A stretch of DNA of 64,000 nt from JAVBQG01 sp031549185 (GTDB taxonomy: Bacteria; Synergistota; Synergistia; Synergistales; Synergistaceae), in assembly GCA_031549185.1 (NCBI GenBank), contig JAVBQG010000006.1, positions 62,001 through 126,000 of the forward strand, given 5' to 3'. A model generated the notes under the pieces. It saw only the letters and a list, made by a program, of their open reading frames with translations, was not told where the DNA came from and ran no database searches. Below are positions 51,905 through 60,267 of the stretch, piece by piece (within the stretch, counting starts at the first letter, position 1; every line of letters begins with the position of its first letter). The translations under genes and the position numbers were made by a program.

Positions 51905-52122
51905 ACTCGGTCTGCTTCCCGCTCCACGTTCGTGTCGATTCCCCTGGCGATGCCGCGGAGCGAGCGGATTGGTTTTATCGGGATCAGCTCGATGCGCCCG
52001 TCGTAGGAGATCATTTTCATCTGCCCACCGGCGACTAGACCAACGCGTTCCCTCGTTTTACGCGGTATTACAATCTGATATTTCGAGGAGACGGTCACGG
52101 TTTCCATGTTTTCCACAATCAT
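51901..52122 (-). CDS. AbrB/MazE-family antitoxin
   Basis: A 73-residue antitoxin with an N-terminal SpoVT/AbrB swapped hairpin (TVTVSSKYQIVIPRKTRERVGLVAGGQMKMI) and a C-terminal toxin-binding tail (SLRGIARGIDTNVEREADRV). It overlaps the PIN-toxin gene by four bases. ATG 52122 is used, with a GAGGAG site directly upstream. An ATG at 52107 gives the classic METVTVSSK start and is the alternative. Confidence 0.9.
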   Translation of the reverse strand: MIVENMETVTVSSKYQIVIPRKTRERVGLVAGGQMKMISYDGRIELIPIKPIRSLRGIARGIDTNVEREADRV

Positions 52123-52146
52123 CAACTCCTCTCATATCGAATTATA

Positions 52147-52182
52147 GCAAAAGCGCCCCCGGTAGCCGAGGGCGCTTTTGCG
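52147..52182 (-). terminator. Terminator of the DEAD-box helicase gene
   Basis: Arms GCAAAAGCGCCC and GGGCGCTTTTGC, 13 bases after the helicase stop on the minus strand. The stem itself ends in T/A-rich sequence (GCTTTTGC / ATAAT). Confidence 0.8.
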
Positions 52183-52194
52183 TTATGGTCGATG

Positions 52195-54036
52195 CTAGTA
52201 TTTCCTGCCTCTGGAGGCTCTCTCCGTCCGCTCGGAACGCTCTCCCCTGTCGCCGTCGCGGCGGCCTCTGTAGGAGGAGTGAGAGGAGGATGCCCGCTCG
52301 GGCCTGCCGCCGTCGCGGCCGCTGTACGAGCGGCCCTCGCCGCCCTTCGGCAGGGCGCGGATCGCCGTGCAGACAAGGCCTTCCTTCGTCATCTTCGACT
52401 TGCGCGACTCCAGCAGCTCCGCAGCCTTCGAGGAGAGCTCGACAGAGGCCGAGTTCTCACGCAGGCGGATGTTGCCCACGTCCTCGCGGCTGATGCCCAT
52501 CGAGCGGCAGATCGCGCCCAGCAGCGCGCCGACCTCCCAGCCCTCGTTGCGGCCCTCGCCGAGCTGCAGCTGCACGCCGCCCTCCATACTCGGACGCGCC
52601 GGGCGCGAGGAACCGCCGAAGCGGTCGCCGCGTCCACCACGCGCGCCGGCGCCCGACGAATCGCCGCGGTTCCTGTCGCGGCTCATCTCGGACTCGACGT
52701 CCGCACGGATCGAATAACCCTGCGGCGTATCGCCGTACGCCTTGGCGAGGAGTCCGGCGACCATCAGGCGCGCCTCTTCCTTCTCCATCAGCTCGTCGGC
52801 CCAGGCGTGATACTCGTCGCTCTCCAGCGCGTGGTCCAGCAGGAGCGTCTCGAAACGCGCCTTCGACTGGCCCTTGATCTCGGCCTCGTCGGGCGCGGGG
52901 ATGATCTGCATCTGCAGGTTGGTGCCGTGGATCATCTGCTTGAACTGGCGCGCCTCGCGGCTCGTCAGCAGTACGAGGTTCGAACCTTCGTGTCCCGCGC
53001 GGCCGGTGCGGCCACTGCGATGGACGAAGGCCTCCAGGTTGCCTGGCAGGCCGTACTGGATGACGTGACTGACGCCGTCGATGTCCAAACCCCTCGCCGC
53101 GACGTCGGTCGCCACCAGCAACATGACTCTGCCGCCGCGCAGGGAGGCGAGCGCGTTGTTGCGCTCGCGCTGGCTCATGTCGCCGTGGATGGCGCAGGCG
53201 CGGAAGCCCTCGTCGCAGAGCCGGTCGGCGATGTCCTGCGTCTCGACCTTGGTCGCGCAGAAGAGCAGCGCGCGCGACGGGTTTTCCCACAGCAGGACGT
53301 TGGCCAGGCCCTCGAAGCGCTTGCGCCCGGGAATGACGTACGTCTTCTGCGCGATGTCCTCGTGGCACGCCACGTCGGAGACCAGCGAGACCTTGCGCGG
53401 CGCGTCGAGGTACTTGCGCGCGAGCGAGACGACCTCCGGCGGCATTGTTGCCGAGAAGAGCCAGGTCTTCTCCAGCTTCTCCATGCCGCTCATGATCGCC
53501 TCCAGCTCGTCGCGGAAGCCCATGTCCAGCATGTGGTCGCCCTCGTCGAGCACGAGAACCCTCACGTTCTCCGTGTGGAACGAGCCGCGGCGCAGATGGT
53601 CGAGCACGCGCCCCGGCGTACCCACCACGACCGTCGCGCCCTCGCGAAGCATACGCATCTGGCGCTCCATGTCGAGGCCGCCCACGAGCGTCGCCACCCG
53701 CGCGCCGAGGTCGGCGCCGAGCCACGCAAATTCGCGCGCCGTCTGCTGCGCCAGCTCTCTCGTCGGCGACAGCACCAGCACCTGCGGTTCTCTCGTTGCA
53801 TGATCCATCTGGTTGTAAATCGGAAGGGCAAATGCGAGGGTCTTTCCCGATCCCGTCCGCGCCTGCACGATGAGGTCTCCCTCTGTGAGCGCGTTGTCCT
53901 CTAAAATGCGGACCTGCACCGGCATCGGCGCGGTAAAGCCCTTGCGGGCGATTGCTTTCATCAATTCCGGGCGCAGATTGAAATCTTCAAAGCGCACAGT
54001 GGTCTCCACTGTTGTTTCCTGTAGTTCTGTATTCAT
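52195..54036 (-). CDS. DEAD-box RNA helicase (DeaD/CsdA-like) with DEGD motif
   Basis: A 613-residue ATP-dependent RNA helicase. Q motif (RFEDFNLRPELMKAIARKGF), Walker A ARTGSGKT (59-66), PTRELAQQ, VGTPGR, motif II DEGD (164-167) instead of DEAD, SAT, then domain 2 with RGLDID and HRSGRTGRAG, a DbpA-type RNA-binding domain (VQLQLGEGRNEGWEVGALLGAI...) and a C-terminal Arg/Ser/Gly/Glu-rich disordered tail. CsdA-type helicases aid ribosome assembly and RNA decay in the cold. ATG 54036 follows GGGGAGGT. The extra upstream codons to 54081 lack a site. The Gly in motif II is unusual. Confidence 0.93.
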   Translation of the reverse strand: MNTELQETTVETTVRFEDFNLRPELMKAIARKGFTAPMPVQVRILEDNALTEGDLIVQARTGSGKTLAFALPIYNQMDHATREPQVLVLSPTRELAQQTAREFAWLGADLGARVATLVGGLDMERQMRMLREGATVVVGTPGRVLDHLRRGSFHTENVRVLVLDEGDHMLDMGFRDELEAIMSGMEKLEKTWLFSATMPPEVVSLARKYLDAPRKVSLVSDVACHEDIAQKTYVIPGRKRFEGLANVLLWENPSRALLFCATKVETQDIADRLCDEGFRACAIHGDMSQRERNNALASLRGGRVMLLVATDVAARGLDIDGVSHVIQYGLPGNLEAFVHRSGRTGRAGHEGSNLVLLTSREARQFKQMIHGTNLQMQIIPAPDEAEIKGQSKARFETLLLDHALESDEYHAWADELMEKEEARLMVAGLLAKAYGDTPQGYSIRADVESEMSRDRNRGDSSGAGARGGRGDRFGGSSRPARPSMEGGVQLQLGEGRNEGWEVGALLGAICRSMGISREDVGNIRLRENSASVELSSKAAELLESRKSKMTKEGLVCTAIRALPKGGEGRSYSGRDGGRPERASSSHSSYRGRRDGDRGERSERTERASRGRKY

Positions 54037-54300
54037 ATGGACCTCCCCATCTTCGCATCCTGTACAAAAATCCTTCAACAAGTGGTACGCGAAGTGGGCG
54101 GTAAAACCGCGAGGCCCCCATCAAGGATTGCTGCAACCGGGATTGCGATATCTGCCCGACTACGGAGATTCAAAATCACCGCTCGGCACAAAAGAGAATT
54201 ATATCAGGTAATCGTAAAAAAGCTAGGTAGATATGCCTAGAATGATTCTGGAGCGACACGTGGCGCGACGGTATAATTTATCGGAGCAGACGCGTGAAGG

Positions 54301-54507
54301 ACCTCCCCTCGGCTTGCTTCGCGCGCCGAGCCCCCTCTGAAGAGGGGACCAAGGAGGATATAAATTCTTTCGGGTCCTTTGGCCGCTTCGCCGAAGCACT
54401 TTCGCGGGAATATTTTCAAACCTAAGGCAGAATACAACGAGAAACATCCTCGTCCCCCTCTTCAGAGGGGCTCGGCGCGCAAAAAGCGCGCCGAGTGGGA
54501 GGCTTTT
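54301..54507. repeat. Long imperfect palindromic element (family 2, copy 3, inverted)
   Basis: About 207 bases with C-run/G-run end hairpins (CCTCCCCTCGGCTTGCTTCG on the left, AAAGCGCGCCGAGTGGGAGGC on the right). The central part, read on the minus strand, begins GAGGATGTTTCTCGTTGTAT and aligns with the centre of the 29510 copy, so this copy is inverted relative to copies 1 and 2. It ends 17 bases before the racemase start and may form its leader. The stretch 54037-54300 upstream shows no gene or clear signal. Confidence 0.78.
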
Positions 54508-54523
54508 CAAAAGGGGGATTGTC

Positions 54524-55621
54524 GTGGAGCGTTATCCGATTCTTGAAATCGATCAGGAACTCGTCCGCCGCAACGGCACCATCATCCGGGAGCTCTGCCT
54601 GAACGGGGGGATCGAACCGGCGGCGGTCGTAAAAGGCTACAACGCGCTGGACATCATCATGGAGCCGATCGTGGAGGCCGGCTACAGGACGCTGACGAGC
54701 TCTCGCATTCCGCACCTCGTAGCGATCCGCGAGAGGAAGTACCCGGTCGACACGATGCTCCTCCGCATCCCCATGGCCTCGGAGGCGGGCGACGTGGTTC
54801 GCTTCGCCGACATCAGCCTGAACTCGGAGCTCGAGACGATCGACCTGCTGAACCGGGCGGCGCGGAACATCGGCCTCAAACACCGGATCGTCCTGATGCG
54901 CGACCTCGGCGACCTGCGCGAGGGCATCTTCGAGCGCGAGCGCTTCGTCGAGACGGCGTGCAAGGTCGAGAGCGACTTCCCCGGCATCGTACTGTACGGC
55001 GTCGGCACAAACCTCAGCTGCTACGGCTCGGTGGTACCGACGAACGAGAACCTGTCGCGGCTGGTGGAGGACGCCCGCGAGATCGAGCGGCGGATCGGCC
55101 GCAGGCTCGACATCGTCTCCGGCGGCGGGACGACCTCCATCCCGCTGCTCGCGCACGGCGACATGCCGGAGGGGGTCAACCACCTGCGCGTGGGGGAGGC
55201 GACGATCCTGTCCCACGACCTGGCCGGCTTCTACGGATGCCCTATTCCCGGCCACACGAACGATACGCTCACGCTGAAGGCCCAGATCGTCGAGATCGGC
55301 GAGAAGCCGACGCACCCGGTCGGAGTCCTCGGTGTCAACTGTTTCGGCGAGATGCCCATCTACAACGACAGAGGCATACGGCGGCGCGCCATTCTGGCGA
55401 TCGGCGCCTACGACGTCGGCGACCCGGCCAAGCTCGTCCCGGTCGACAGCGGGATCGAAGTCCTCGGATCGAGCAGCGACCACACGATCATCGACATTCA
55501 CGACAGCAAAATACCTTACAAACTGGGCGACCCCGTGGCCTTCACGCTCTGCTATCAGAATATGCTCTTCGCCACGTCGAACCCCTTCATAGCAAAGGAG
55601 AAAGCGAGAAGAAAAAAATGA
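54524..55621 (+). CDS. Alanine/ornithine-racemase-family PLP enzyme
   Basis: A 365-residue fold-type III PLP enzyme. The Schiff-base lysine is in the N-terminal AAVVKGYNALDIIMEPIVEAGYRTL, with the usual TIM-barrel strands (TMLLRIPMAS, RIVLMRDLGDLREG, GIVLYGVGTNLSCYG, RRLDIVSGGGTTSIPLL) and a C-terminal beta domain. It resembles the ornithine/alanine racemase group more than biosynthetic Alr. GTG start after GGGGGAT. It shares a four-base overlap (ATGA) with the next gene, so the pair act together in one transcript. Confidence 0.88.
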   Translation: MERYPILEIDQELVRRNGTIIRELCLNGGIEPAAVVKGYNALDIIMEPIVEAGYRTLTSSRIPHLVAIRERKYPVDTMLLRIPMASEAGDVVRFADISLNSELETIDLLNRAARNIGLKHRIVLMRDLGDLREGIFERERFVETACKVESDFPGIVLYGVGTNLSCYGSVVPTNENLSRLVEDAREIERRIGRRLDIVSGGGTTSIPLLAHGDMPEGVNHLRVGEATILSHDLAGFYGCPIPGHTNDTLTLKAQIVEIGEKPTHPVGVLGVNCFGEMPIYNDRGIRRRAILAIGAYDVGDPAKLVPVDSGIEVLGSSSDHTIIDIHDSKIPYKLGDPVAFTLCYQNMLFATSNPFIAKEKARRKK

Positions 55622-56673
55622 AGACACTTAGACTGTGCATGGCCGGTTTCGGCAACGTCGGGAAACGCTTCCTGAGGCTTCTGCAGGAGAAGGAGGCTTA
55701 TCTGGCGGATACGTATGGCTATCGTTTTCTTCTCACCGGCGTCTGTTCGCCGTCGAGAGGAATTCTGGCGAAGGACGACGGCCTTTCGATCGACGAACTC
55801 CTTTCCCTCGCGGAGAGCGGGCGCACGTTCGAGGCCCTGCCGGAGCACTTTACCACCTGGAGCGAACGGGGCGCGGAGGACATGATCGACCGCTGCCGCG
55901 CCGACGTCTTCCTCGAACTCTCGACGCTGTCGATCAAGGATGGCGAGCCCGCCACGAGTTACATCGCGCACGCGTTCGACCGCGGCATGCACGCCGTCAC
56001 CGCCAACAAGGGGCCGGAGGCCTGGCACTTCGACCGCCTGCGCCAAAAGGCGCGCGAAACCGGAAGAGAGTATCTCTACGAGACCGCCGTGATGGACGGG
56101 ACGCCGGTCTTCAACCTCGCGCGCGAGACGCTGCACGGCTGCGAGATCCTGGGGATCAAGGGCATCCTGAACGGCACTTCTAACTTCGTCCTCCACCAGC
56201 TCGAGCACGGCTCGACCTTCGACGAGGCGATCCGAGAGGCCCAGCGGCTGCAGTTCGCCGAGGCCGACCCCTCGATGGACGTGGACGGCTGGGACGGCGC
56301 GGCCAAGATCTGCGCGATGGCGAACGTCCTGATGGGCGCGACGCTCGACCCGACCAAGGTCGAGCGCCAGAGCATCGCGTCGGTCACGGCCGAGGAGATT
56401 CGCGAGGCGAAGGCGGAGGGCTGCCGCATCAAGTACATCTGCCGGGCGGAGCGGAACGAGACGGGCCATGTGCGCCTGAGCGTGCTGCCGACGATGATCC
56501 CGCTGGACGACGCCTACGCGTCGGTGAACGGCGCGTCGGCCGCCGTCACGCTCTACACGGACCTGGCGGGCGAGCTGACGATCGTACAGACCGACCCCGG
56601 CATCCTGGAGACCGCCTACGGCGTCTACAGCGACCTGATCACGCTGGTCAAGCGGATCGAAAAAACTCGCTGA
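55618..56673 (+). CDS. Homoserine-dehydrogenase-like enzyme
   Basis: A 351-residue paralogue of hom (47434). The NAD(P) loop is MAGFGNVGKRFLRLL, the nucleotide-site lysine is in AVTANKGPEA, and the catalytic block NGTSNFVLHQLEHGSTFDEAIREAQRLQFAEADPSMDVDGWDGAAK keeps Glu, Asp and Lys. No ACT domain. It overlaps the racemase gene, unlike any threonine-pathway arrangement, and its substrate may therefore be a homoserine analogue or aspartate-semialdehyde-derived D-compound (inference). A terminator follows. Confidence 0.87.
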   Translation: MKTLRLCMAGFGNVGKRFLRLLQEKEAYLADTYGYRFLLTGVCSPSRGILAKDDGLSIDELLSLAESGRTFEALPEHFTTWSERGAEDMIDRCRADVFLELSTLSIKDGEPATSYIAHAFDRGMHAVTANKGPEAWHFDRLRQKARETGREYLYETAVMDGTPVFNLARETLHGCEILGIKGILNGTSNFVLHQLEHGSTFDEAIREAQRLQFAEADPSMDVDGWDGAAKICAMANVLMGATLDPTKVERQSIASVTAEEIREAKAEGCRIKYICRAERNETGHVRLSVLPTMIPLDDAYASVNGASAAVTLYTDLAGELTIVQTDPGILETAYGVYSDLITLVKRIEKTR

Positions 56674-56686
56674 GTTTATACGAAAA

Positions 56687-56717
56687 GGGCCGCCTCCGAG
56701 GAGGCGGCCCAATGATT
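56687..56717 (+). terminator. Terminator after the racemase operon
   Basis: Stem GGGCCGCCTC with GAGGCGGCCC and a very short loop, with a T-run about 11 bases further on. Confidence 0.8.
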
Positions 56718-56731
56718 GCTGTTTTTTTGGA

Positions 56732-56809
56732 CTAGAGACTGATAAGCTTTTTGTGGATAGATCTTTATTTACAGACAACGCCAAAGTGAAGCTTATCATC
56801 TCTATCTAG
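56732..56809. repeat. AT-rich 78-base inverted repeat
   Basis: CTAGAGA-CTGATAAGCTT on the left and its near complement AAGCTTATCATCTCTATCTAG on the right flank a 35-base centre. It lies in the gap between the convergent homoserine-dehydrogenase-like gene and the Rpn nuclease gene. It could be a hairpin terminator or the remains of a small mobile element. Confidence 0.55.
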
Positions 56810-56888
56810 GGTCATTATATCACGTTTGTTTTTCAAGTCAACAGGATAAATTATTTTTATTATGCCTTGCAATGTCGTCAGCGCGAAA

Positions 56889-57839
56889 TCAATGCATGAG
56901 CTTCCGGACTTCCTCCTCGGGGAGTTCGGTAACTTTGGCGATCTGATCGACGGTCATGCCGATCCCCAACATATTGCGCGCCGTCGCGAGCCGCCCTTCC
57001 CGGCGCCCCTTCTGGAGACCCTCCAGAAGACCTTCCTCTTTCCATTTCGGACCGTTGACCTGTTCCAGGATGGAGACGTACATGATCTTTCCCTCCTTCT
57101 CCAGCTCGTTCTCGTATTGTACTATATCGAGCTGCAATTCTCTATCCCGAAGATCGACGATTCTCTCGATGAAGAGCAACAGCCGGCGTTTGTCCTCGTG
57201 GCTCCAGCCACGGTCGCCAAGAAGGCACAACAGTTCTCGCAGATAGGCGTGTTTCTGCCGCTCATCCTTCCGGCTCTTCAGGCCGCGTTGCGCCGCGCAG
57301 AGCGCGAGGTCGAAAGGATTGTCCGACGCCAGAAGCTCCCGCTCGTCCAGTTCGGATACGACGAGGTTGTTGTACTCGTACCTCGTCACCGTGTTGTAGA
57401 ACCTGCTTTCGTAAAGTCGCGGTTCGCTCCCGGGGCGCCTGTCGGTGACGAGGGCCAGCGCGACCGACTCCCGCCTGAACATACAGAATATCAGGGACTT
57501 GTAATGGTACATGCGGAACGGCAGGCTTTCACCGCCCCGGCCCTGTACCTCCAGATGAAGGAGAACCCACTCGCTCGCCCCGTCCTTCAGCGGCACCTCC
57601 GCCAAGAGATCGACGTTGCGCTTCCCGCCCTTCACCTGGTACGTGGCCTTCTTCAGCTCCTTGTCCAGAAAGCGCGGCGGCGTCTTCGTGTCGGCGTCGG
57701 CGAAGAGGGTCGGGATGGCGCGCTCCAGCATCGGATAGAAGAACCGCTCGACTATGTCCTTCCAGAGAGAGTCGTCATCCCGGCGATCCCTGCCTGTGTC
57801 TTCCGGTCTTCCCTCCGCGGTTCGTTCGCGTTTCGGCAT
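56889..57839 (-). CDS. Rpn-family recombination-promoting nuclease (PD-(D/E)XK)
   Basis: A 316-residue protein of the Rpn / PD-(D/E)XK transposase-like group. The nuclease core is VDLLAEVPLKDGASEWVLLHLEVQGR (Asp and ExQ) followed by LPFRMYHYKSLIFCMF, and the C-terminal part is helical with a short HTH-like end (IGMTVDQIAKVTELPEEEVRKLM). These proteins have recA-independent recombination-promoting DNase activity but are not classical transposases. No terminal repeats are evident around the gene except the 78-base palindrome at 56732. Confidence 0.87.
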   Translation of the reverse strand: MPKRERTAEGRPEDTGRDRRDDDSLWKDIVERFFYPMLERAIPTLFADADTKTPPRFLDKELKKATYQVKGGKRNVDLLAEVPLKDGASEWVLLHLEVQGRGGESLPFRMYHYKSLIFCMFRRESVALALVTDRRPGSEPRLYESRFYNTVTRYEYNNLVVSELDERELLASDNPFDLALCAAQRGLKSRKDERQKHAYLRELLCLLGDRGWSHEDKRRLLLFIERIVDLRDRELQLDIVQYENELEKEGKIMYVSILEQVNGPKWKEEGLLEGLQKGRREGRLATARNMLGIGMTVDQIAKVTELPEEEVRKLMH

Positions 57840-57926
57840 ACTCTACCACCTCGTCGCCGAGTATACCAGCGATTAGCAGCTCATGTCACGCCGGATAAAT
57901 TATTTTTTGATATTACAAGCGATCAA

Positions 57927-58361
57927 TCAAGCCTCGATCGACGACAACGAATCTTTTTTCTTCCACCACTGCCTGACGCCTCGCCGGAAAAGCAACGACA
58001 TATTCGCGAAGCCCAGTAAAAAAATACAAGCAAAGCTCACAAATGCCAAGATCGACGACCACCAAATGTATGAAATAAATACAACATGTATAAACCCCAA
58101 CAAGACGGGCAGTATGACAACCGCTTTCAGCCGAGGCGCTGTCAATAAAAGCACTCCGCTTAATGCCAGTAAGATCAGCAGGGAAACAGCGATAAAGACA
58201 GAGGAGGTCTTCGCCGCCACATAGATGGCCGTCGGCCCATCCGCTCTCCCAACGATCCCGATGCTCATCGCCTGGCGAACTGTCCAAGTAACGAAGGATA
58301 GCAGTATCCACAAAGGGATTAGTAGATCGACAACCCCGACGGCGATCTCACATTTTCTCAT
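57927..58361 (-). CDS. Four-helix membrane protein with decarboxylase-beta-like motif
   Basis: A 144-residue protein with about four membrane helices. Between helices 1 and 2 is MSIGIVGRADGPTAIYVA, closely resembling the SIGIIGGADGPTAIY signature of the Na+-pumping oxaloacetate/glutaconyl-CoA decarboxylase beta subunit, where it lies on the Na+ pathway. The rest is unlike that subunit and the protein is far too short. Similar short proteins carrying this motif occur in other anaerobes, but their role is unknown. ATG 58361 follows a GGGG-rich site. Confidence 0.65.
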   Translation of the reverse strand: MRKCEIAVGVVDLLIPLWILLSFVTWTVRQAMSIGIVGRADGPTAIYVAAKTSSVFIAVSLLILLALSGVLLLTAPRLKAVVILPVLLGFIHVVFISYIWWSSILAFVSFACIFLLGFANMSLLFRRGVRQWWKKKDSLSSIEA

Positions 58362-58378
58362 GAACGCCCCGCACTGTA

Positions 58379-59179
58379 TCACGGCTTGTCGGCGTTATAC
58401 ACGGGCGGGCGTTTCTCCAGGAACGCGTCGATTCCCTCCCTGTGGTCGGCCGACTGCGACAGCAGGTCCTGGTATTCCAGCTCCCGCTCCAAGCAGAGGC
58501 CCATGTCGGCGAAGAGCGTCTGGTTGATCAGGGCCTTGATGTGACCGACCGCCATCGCTGGCTGTGCCCTCAGCTTCTCCGCCAGGGCCATCGTCTCGGC
58601 GTGCAGCGCCTCGCGCGCGACGACGCGGTTGACGATGCCCATCTCCAGCGCCTCCGTGGCCGTCAGCGGCTTGCCGGTCATCGCGTATTCCGTCAGGCGC
58701 CCCAGACCCATATGCCGGCTCAGGATGTGAATGCCGCCCATGTCCGGCACGAGGCCGATGTTGACGAAGGCCTCGATGAAGCGAACTTCCTCCGAGACGA
58801 CCCGGAAGTCGCAGAGCAGCGCCAGGCTGCACCCGGCACCCGCCGCCGAACCGTGGATCTCCGCGATGATCGGCTTTGGCAGCATGCGAATCTTGCTCGC
58901 CGCATCCCCCAGCGCTCGCACGATGCGGGCCAGCTTGTGCCTGTCGCCCTCGTCAAGGCCGCGCTTCATCGAGCGGATGTCGCCCCCGGCGCAAAAAGCA
59001 CGGCCCTCACCCCGGATCACGACGACGCGGACCCCGTCGTCGTCCGCGCAACGGTTCAGGGCGTCGTTCAGCTCGGCGGCGGACGCCTCCGTCAGCGCGT
59101 TGAAGTTCTCCGGCGTGTTCAGCGAGACCACGGCTATGCCGTTCTCGACCTCGAATCGAATGCTCTCATACTCTTTCAT
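58379..59179 (-). CDS. Enoyl-CoA hydratase/isomerase family protein (crotonase)
   Basis: A 266-residue crotonase. The oxyanion hole segments are RAFCAGGDIRSM and IHGSAAGAGCSLALLCDFRV, with the conserved MGIVNRVV and VGHIKALINQ ends. The first catalytic Glu position of hydratases is in an EAFVNIGLVPDMGG context, where Asp/Gly replace the usual second Glu, so isomerase or hydratase with altered catalysis is possible. It probably acts in acyl-CoA metabolism. ATG 59179 follows CAGGAGGT. Confidence 0.9.
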   Translation of the reverse strand: MKEYESIRFEVENGIAVVSLNTPENFNALTEASAAELNDALNRCADDDGVRVVVIRGEGRAFCAGGDIRSMKRGLDEGDRHKLARIVRALGDAASKIRMLPKPIIAEIHGSAAGAGCSLALLCDFRVVSEEVRFIEAFVNIGLVPDMGGIHILSRHMGLGRLTEYAMTGKPLTATEALEMGIVNRVVAREALHAETMALAEKLRAQPAMAVGHIKALINQTLFADMGLCLERELEYQDLLSQSADHREGIDAFLEKRPPVYNADKP

Positions 59180-59288
59180 CACGATAGACCTCCTGTATGA
59201 ATACCAAGTTGCAATCAAAACGATGTTTTTGAATGTGACGAACGACCGTACTAACTGTTTTAACGCTTCACCCTTTAGGCCTCTGATT

Positions 59289-60266
59289 TCAATTTGGTGT
59301 AATAAGATGGGCGGGGCGCCTGCCCTCGAGCGCGTCGAGCAGGTTCTGCGCGGCGAGGCGCGCCATGCCGTCGCGCGACCTGACAGCCGCGCTGCCGATG
59401 TGCGGCATCGCCACGACGTTCGGCAGCGAGAGCAGCGGCTCGGAGAGCGGCACCGGCTCCCGTTCGTAGACGTCGAGCCCCGCCCCGAAGATCCAGCCCT
59501 CGGCGCAGGCTCGGTAGAGCGCCCGCTGATCGACGACCTGCCCGCGCGACGTGTTGACCAGGACGGCCGTTTTTTTCATCATCCTCAGCTCACTTTCGCC
59601 GATCAGGCCCGCGGTCTCCGGCGTCAGCGGGCAGTTGAGCGAGACGAAGTCGCTCTCGCGCAGCAGGTCGTCCAGCGAGCGCCACTCGAGACCGCAGGAT
59701 CGCTCAAGCTCCCCCCGGCGCGTCCGGCTTGTGTAGAGGATCCGCATACCGAAGCCCTTCGCGCGCCGCGCGACCGCCTGCCCGATGCTGCCCATGCCGA
59801 CGATCCCGATCGTCCCGCCCGCGACGTCCGGCCCCACGAGAAAGTTCGGCGACCAGTGCGTCCACGCGCCGCCGCGAAGAATTTCGTCCGCCTCGCGCGC
59901 GCGGCGCGCCGTCATCAACAGGAGCATGAAGGCGACGTCCGCCGTCGCGTCCGTGAGCACGCCGGGTGTATTCGTGACCATGATCCCCCGCCTCGTCGCA
60001 GCTTCGAGCGCTACGTTGTCGTAGCCGACGGCATAGAGGCTGACTACCTTGAGCCGTTTCGCGGCGTTGAGCAGCTCCTCGTCGACCCTCACGACCAGAG
60101 AGGCGAGCAGCCCGTCGGCGTCCGCGATCTCCCGCAGGACCGCCGCCCGCTCGGGCACACCGTCCTCGCTCAGGATCGCGCAGTCCACGCGCCCCTCCAG
60201 CAGCGAGAGGCCCGCGTCCTGTATCCGCTGCGCCAGACAGACTTTCGGCAGCGCTTTCGTGGTCAT
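59289..60266 (-). CDS. D-2-hydroxyacid dehydrogenase (glyoxylate/hydroxypyruvate reductase type)
   Basis: A 325-residue NAD(P)-dependent 2-hydroxyacid dehydrogenase. Nucleotide loop GTIGIVGMGSIGQAVARRA, catalytic Arg in VNTSRGQVVD, Glu in DVYEREPVP, and His in MPHIGSA, all in the right order. The N-terminal KVVSLYAVGYDNVALEAATRRGI also fits. It reduces a 2-ketoacid such as glyoxylate or hydroxypyruvate. The gene ends one base after the ABC permease start region, so it is closely linked to the transporter operon but its stop precedes it on the same strand. Confidence 0.92.
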   Translation of the reverse strand: MTTKALPKVCLAQRIQDAGLSLLEGRVDCAILSEDGVPERAAVLREIADADGLLASLVVRVDEELLNAAKRLKVVSLYAVGYDNVALEAATRRGIMVTNTPGVLTDATADVAFMLLLMTARRAREADEILRGGAWTHWSPNFLVGPDVAGGTIGIVGMGSIGQAVARRAKGFGMRILYTSRTRRGELERSCGLEWRSLDDLLRESDFVSLNCPLTPETAGLIGESELRMMKKTAVLVNTSRGQVVDQRALYRACAEGWIFGAGLDVYEREPVPLSEPLLSLPNVVAMPHIGSAAVRSRDGMARLAAQNLLDALEGRRPAHLITPN

Positions 60267-60267
60267 C

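Noticed and set aside
56889..57839. Rpn gene as an insertion sequence
   Set aside because: No matching terminal inverted repeats or target duplication could be seen on both sides of the gene. The family acts as a nuclease rather than a classical transposase.
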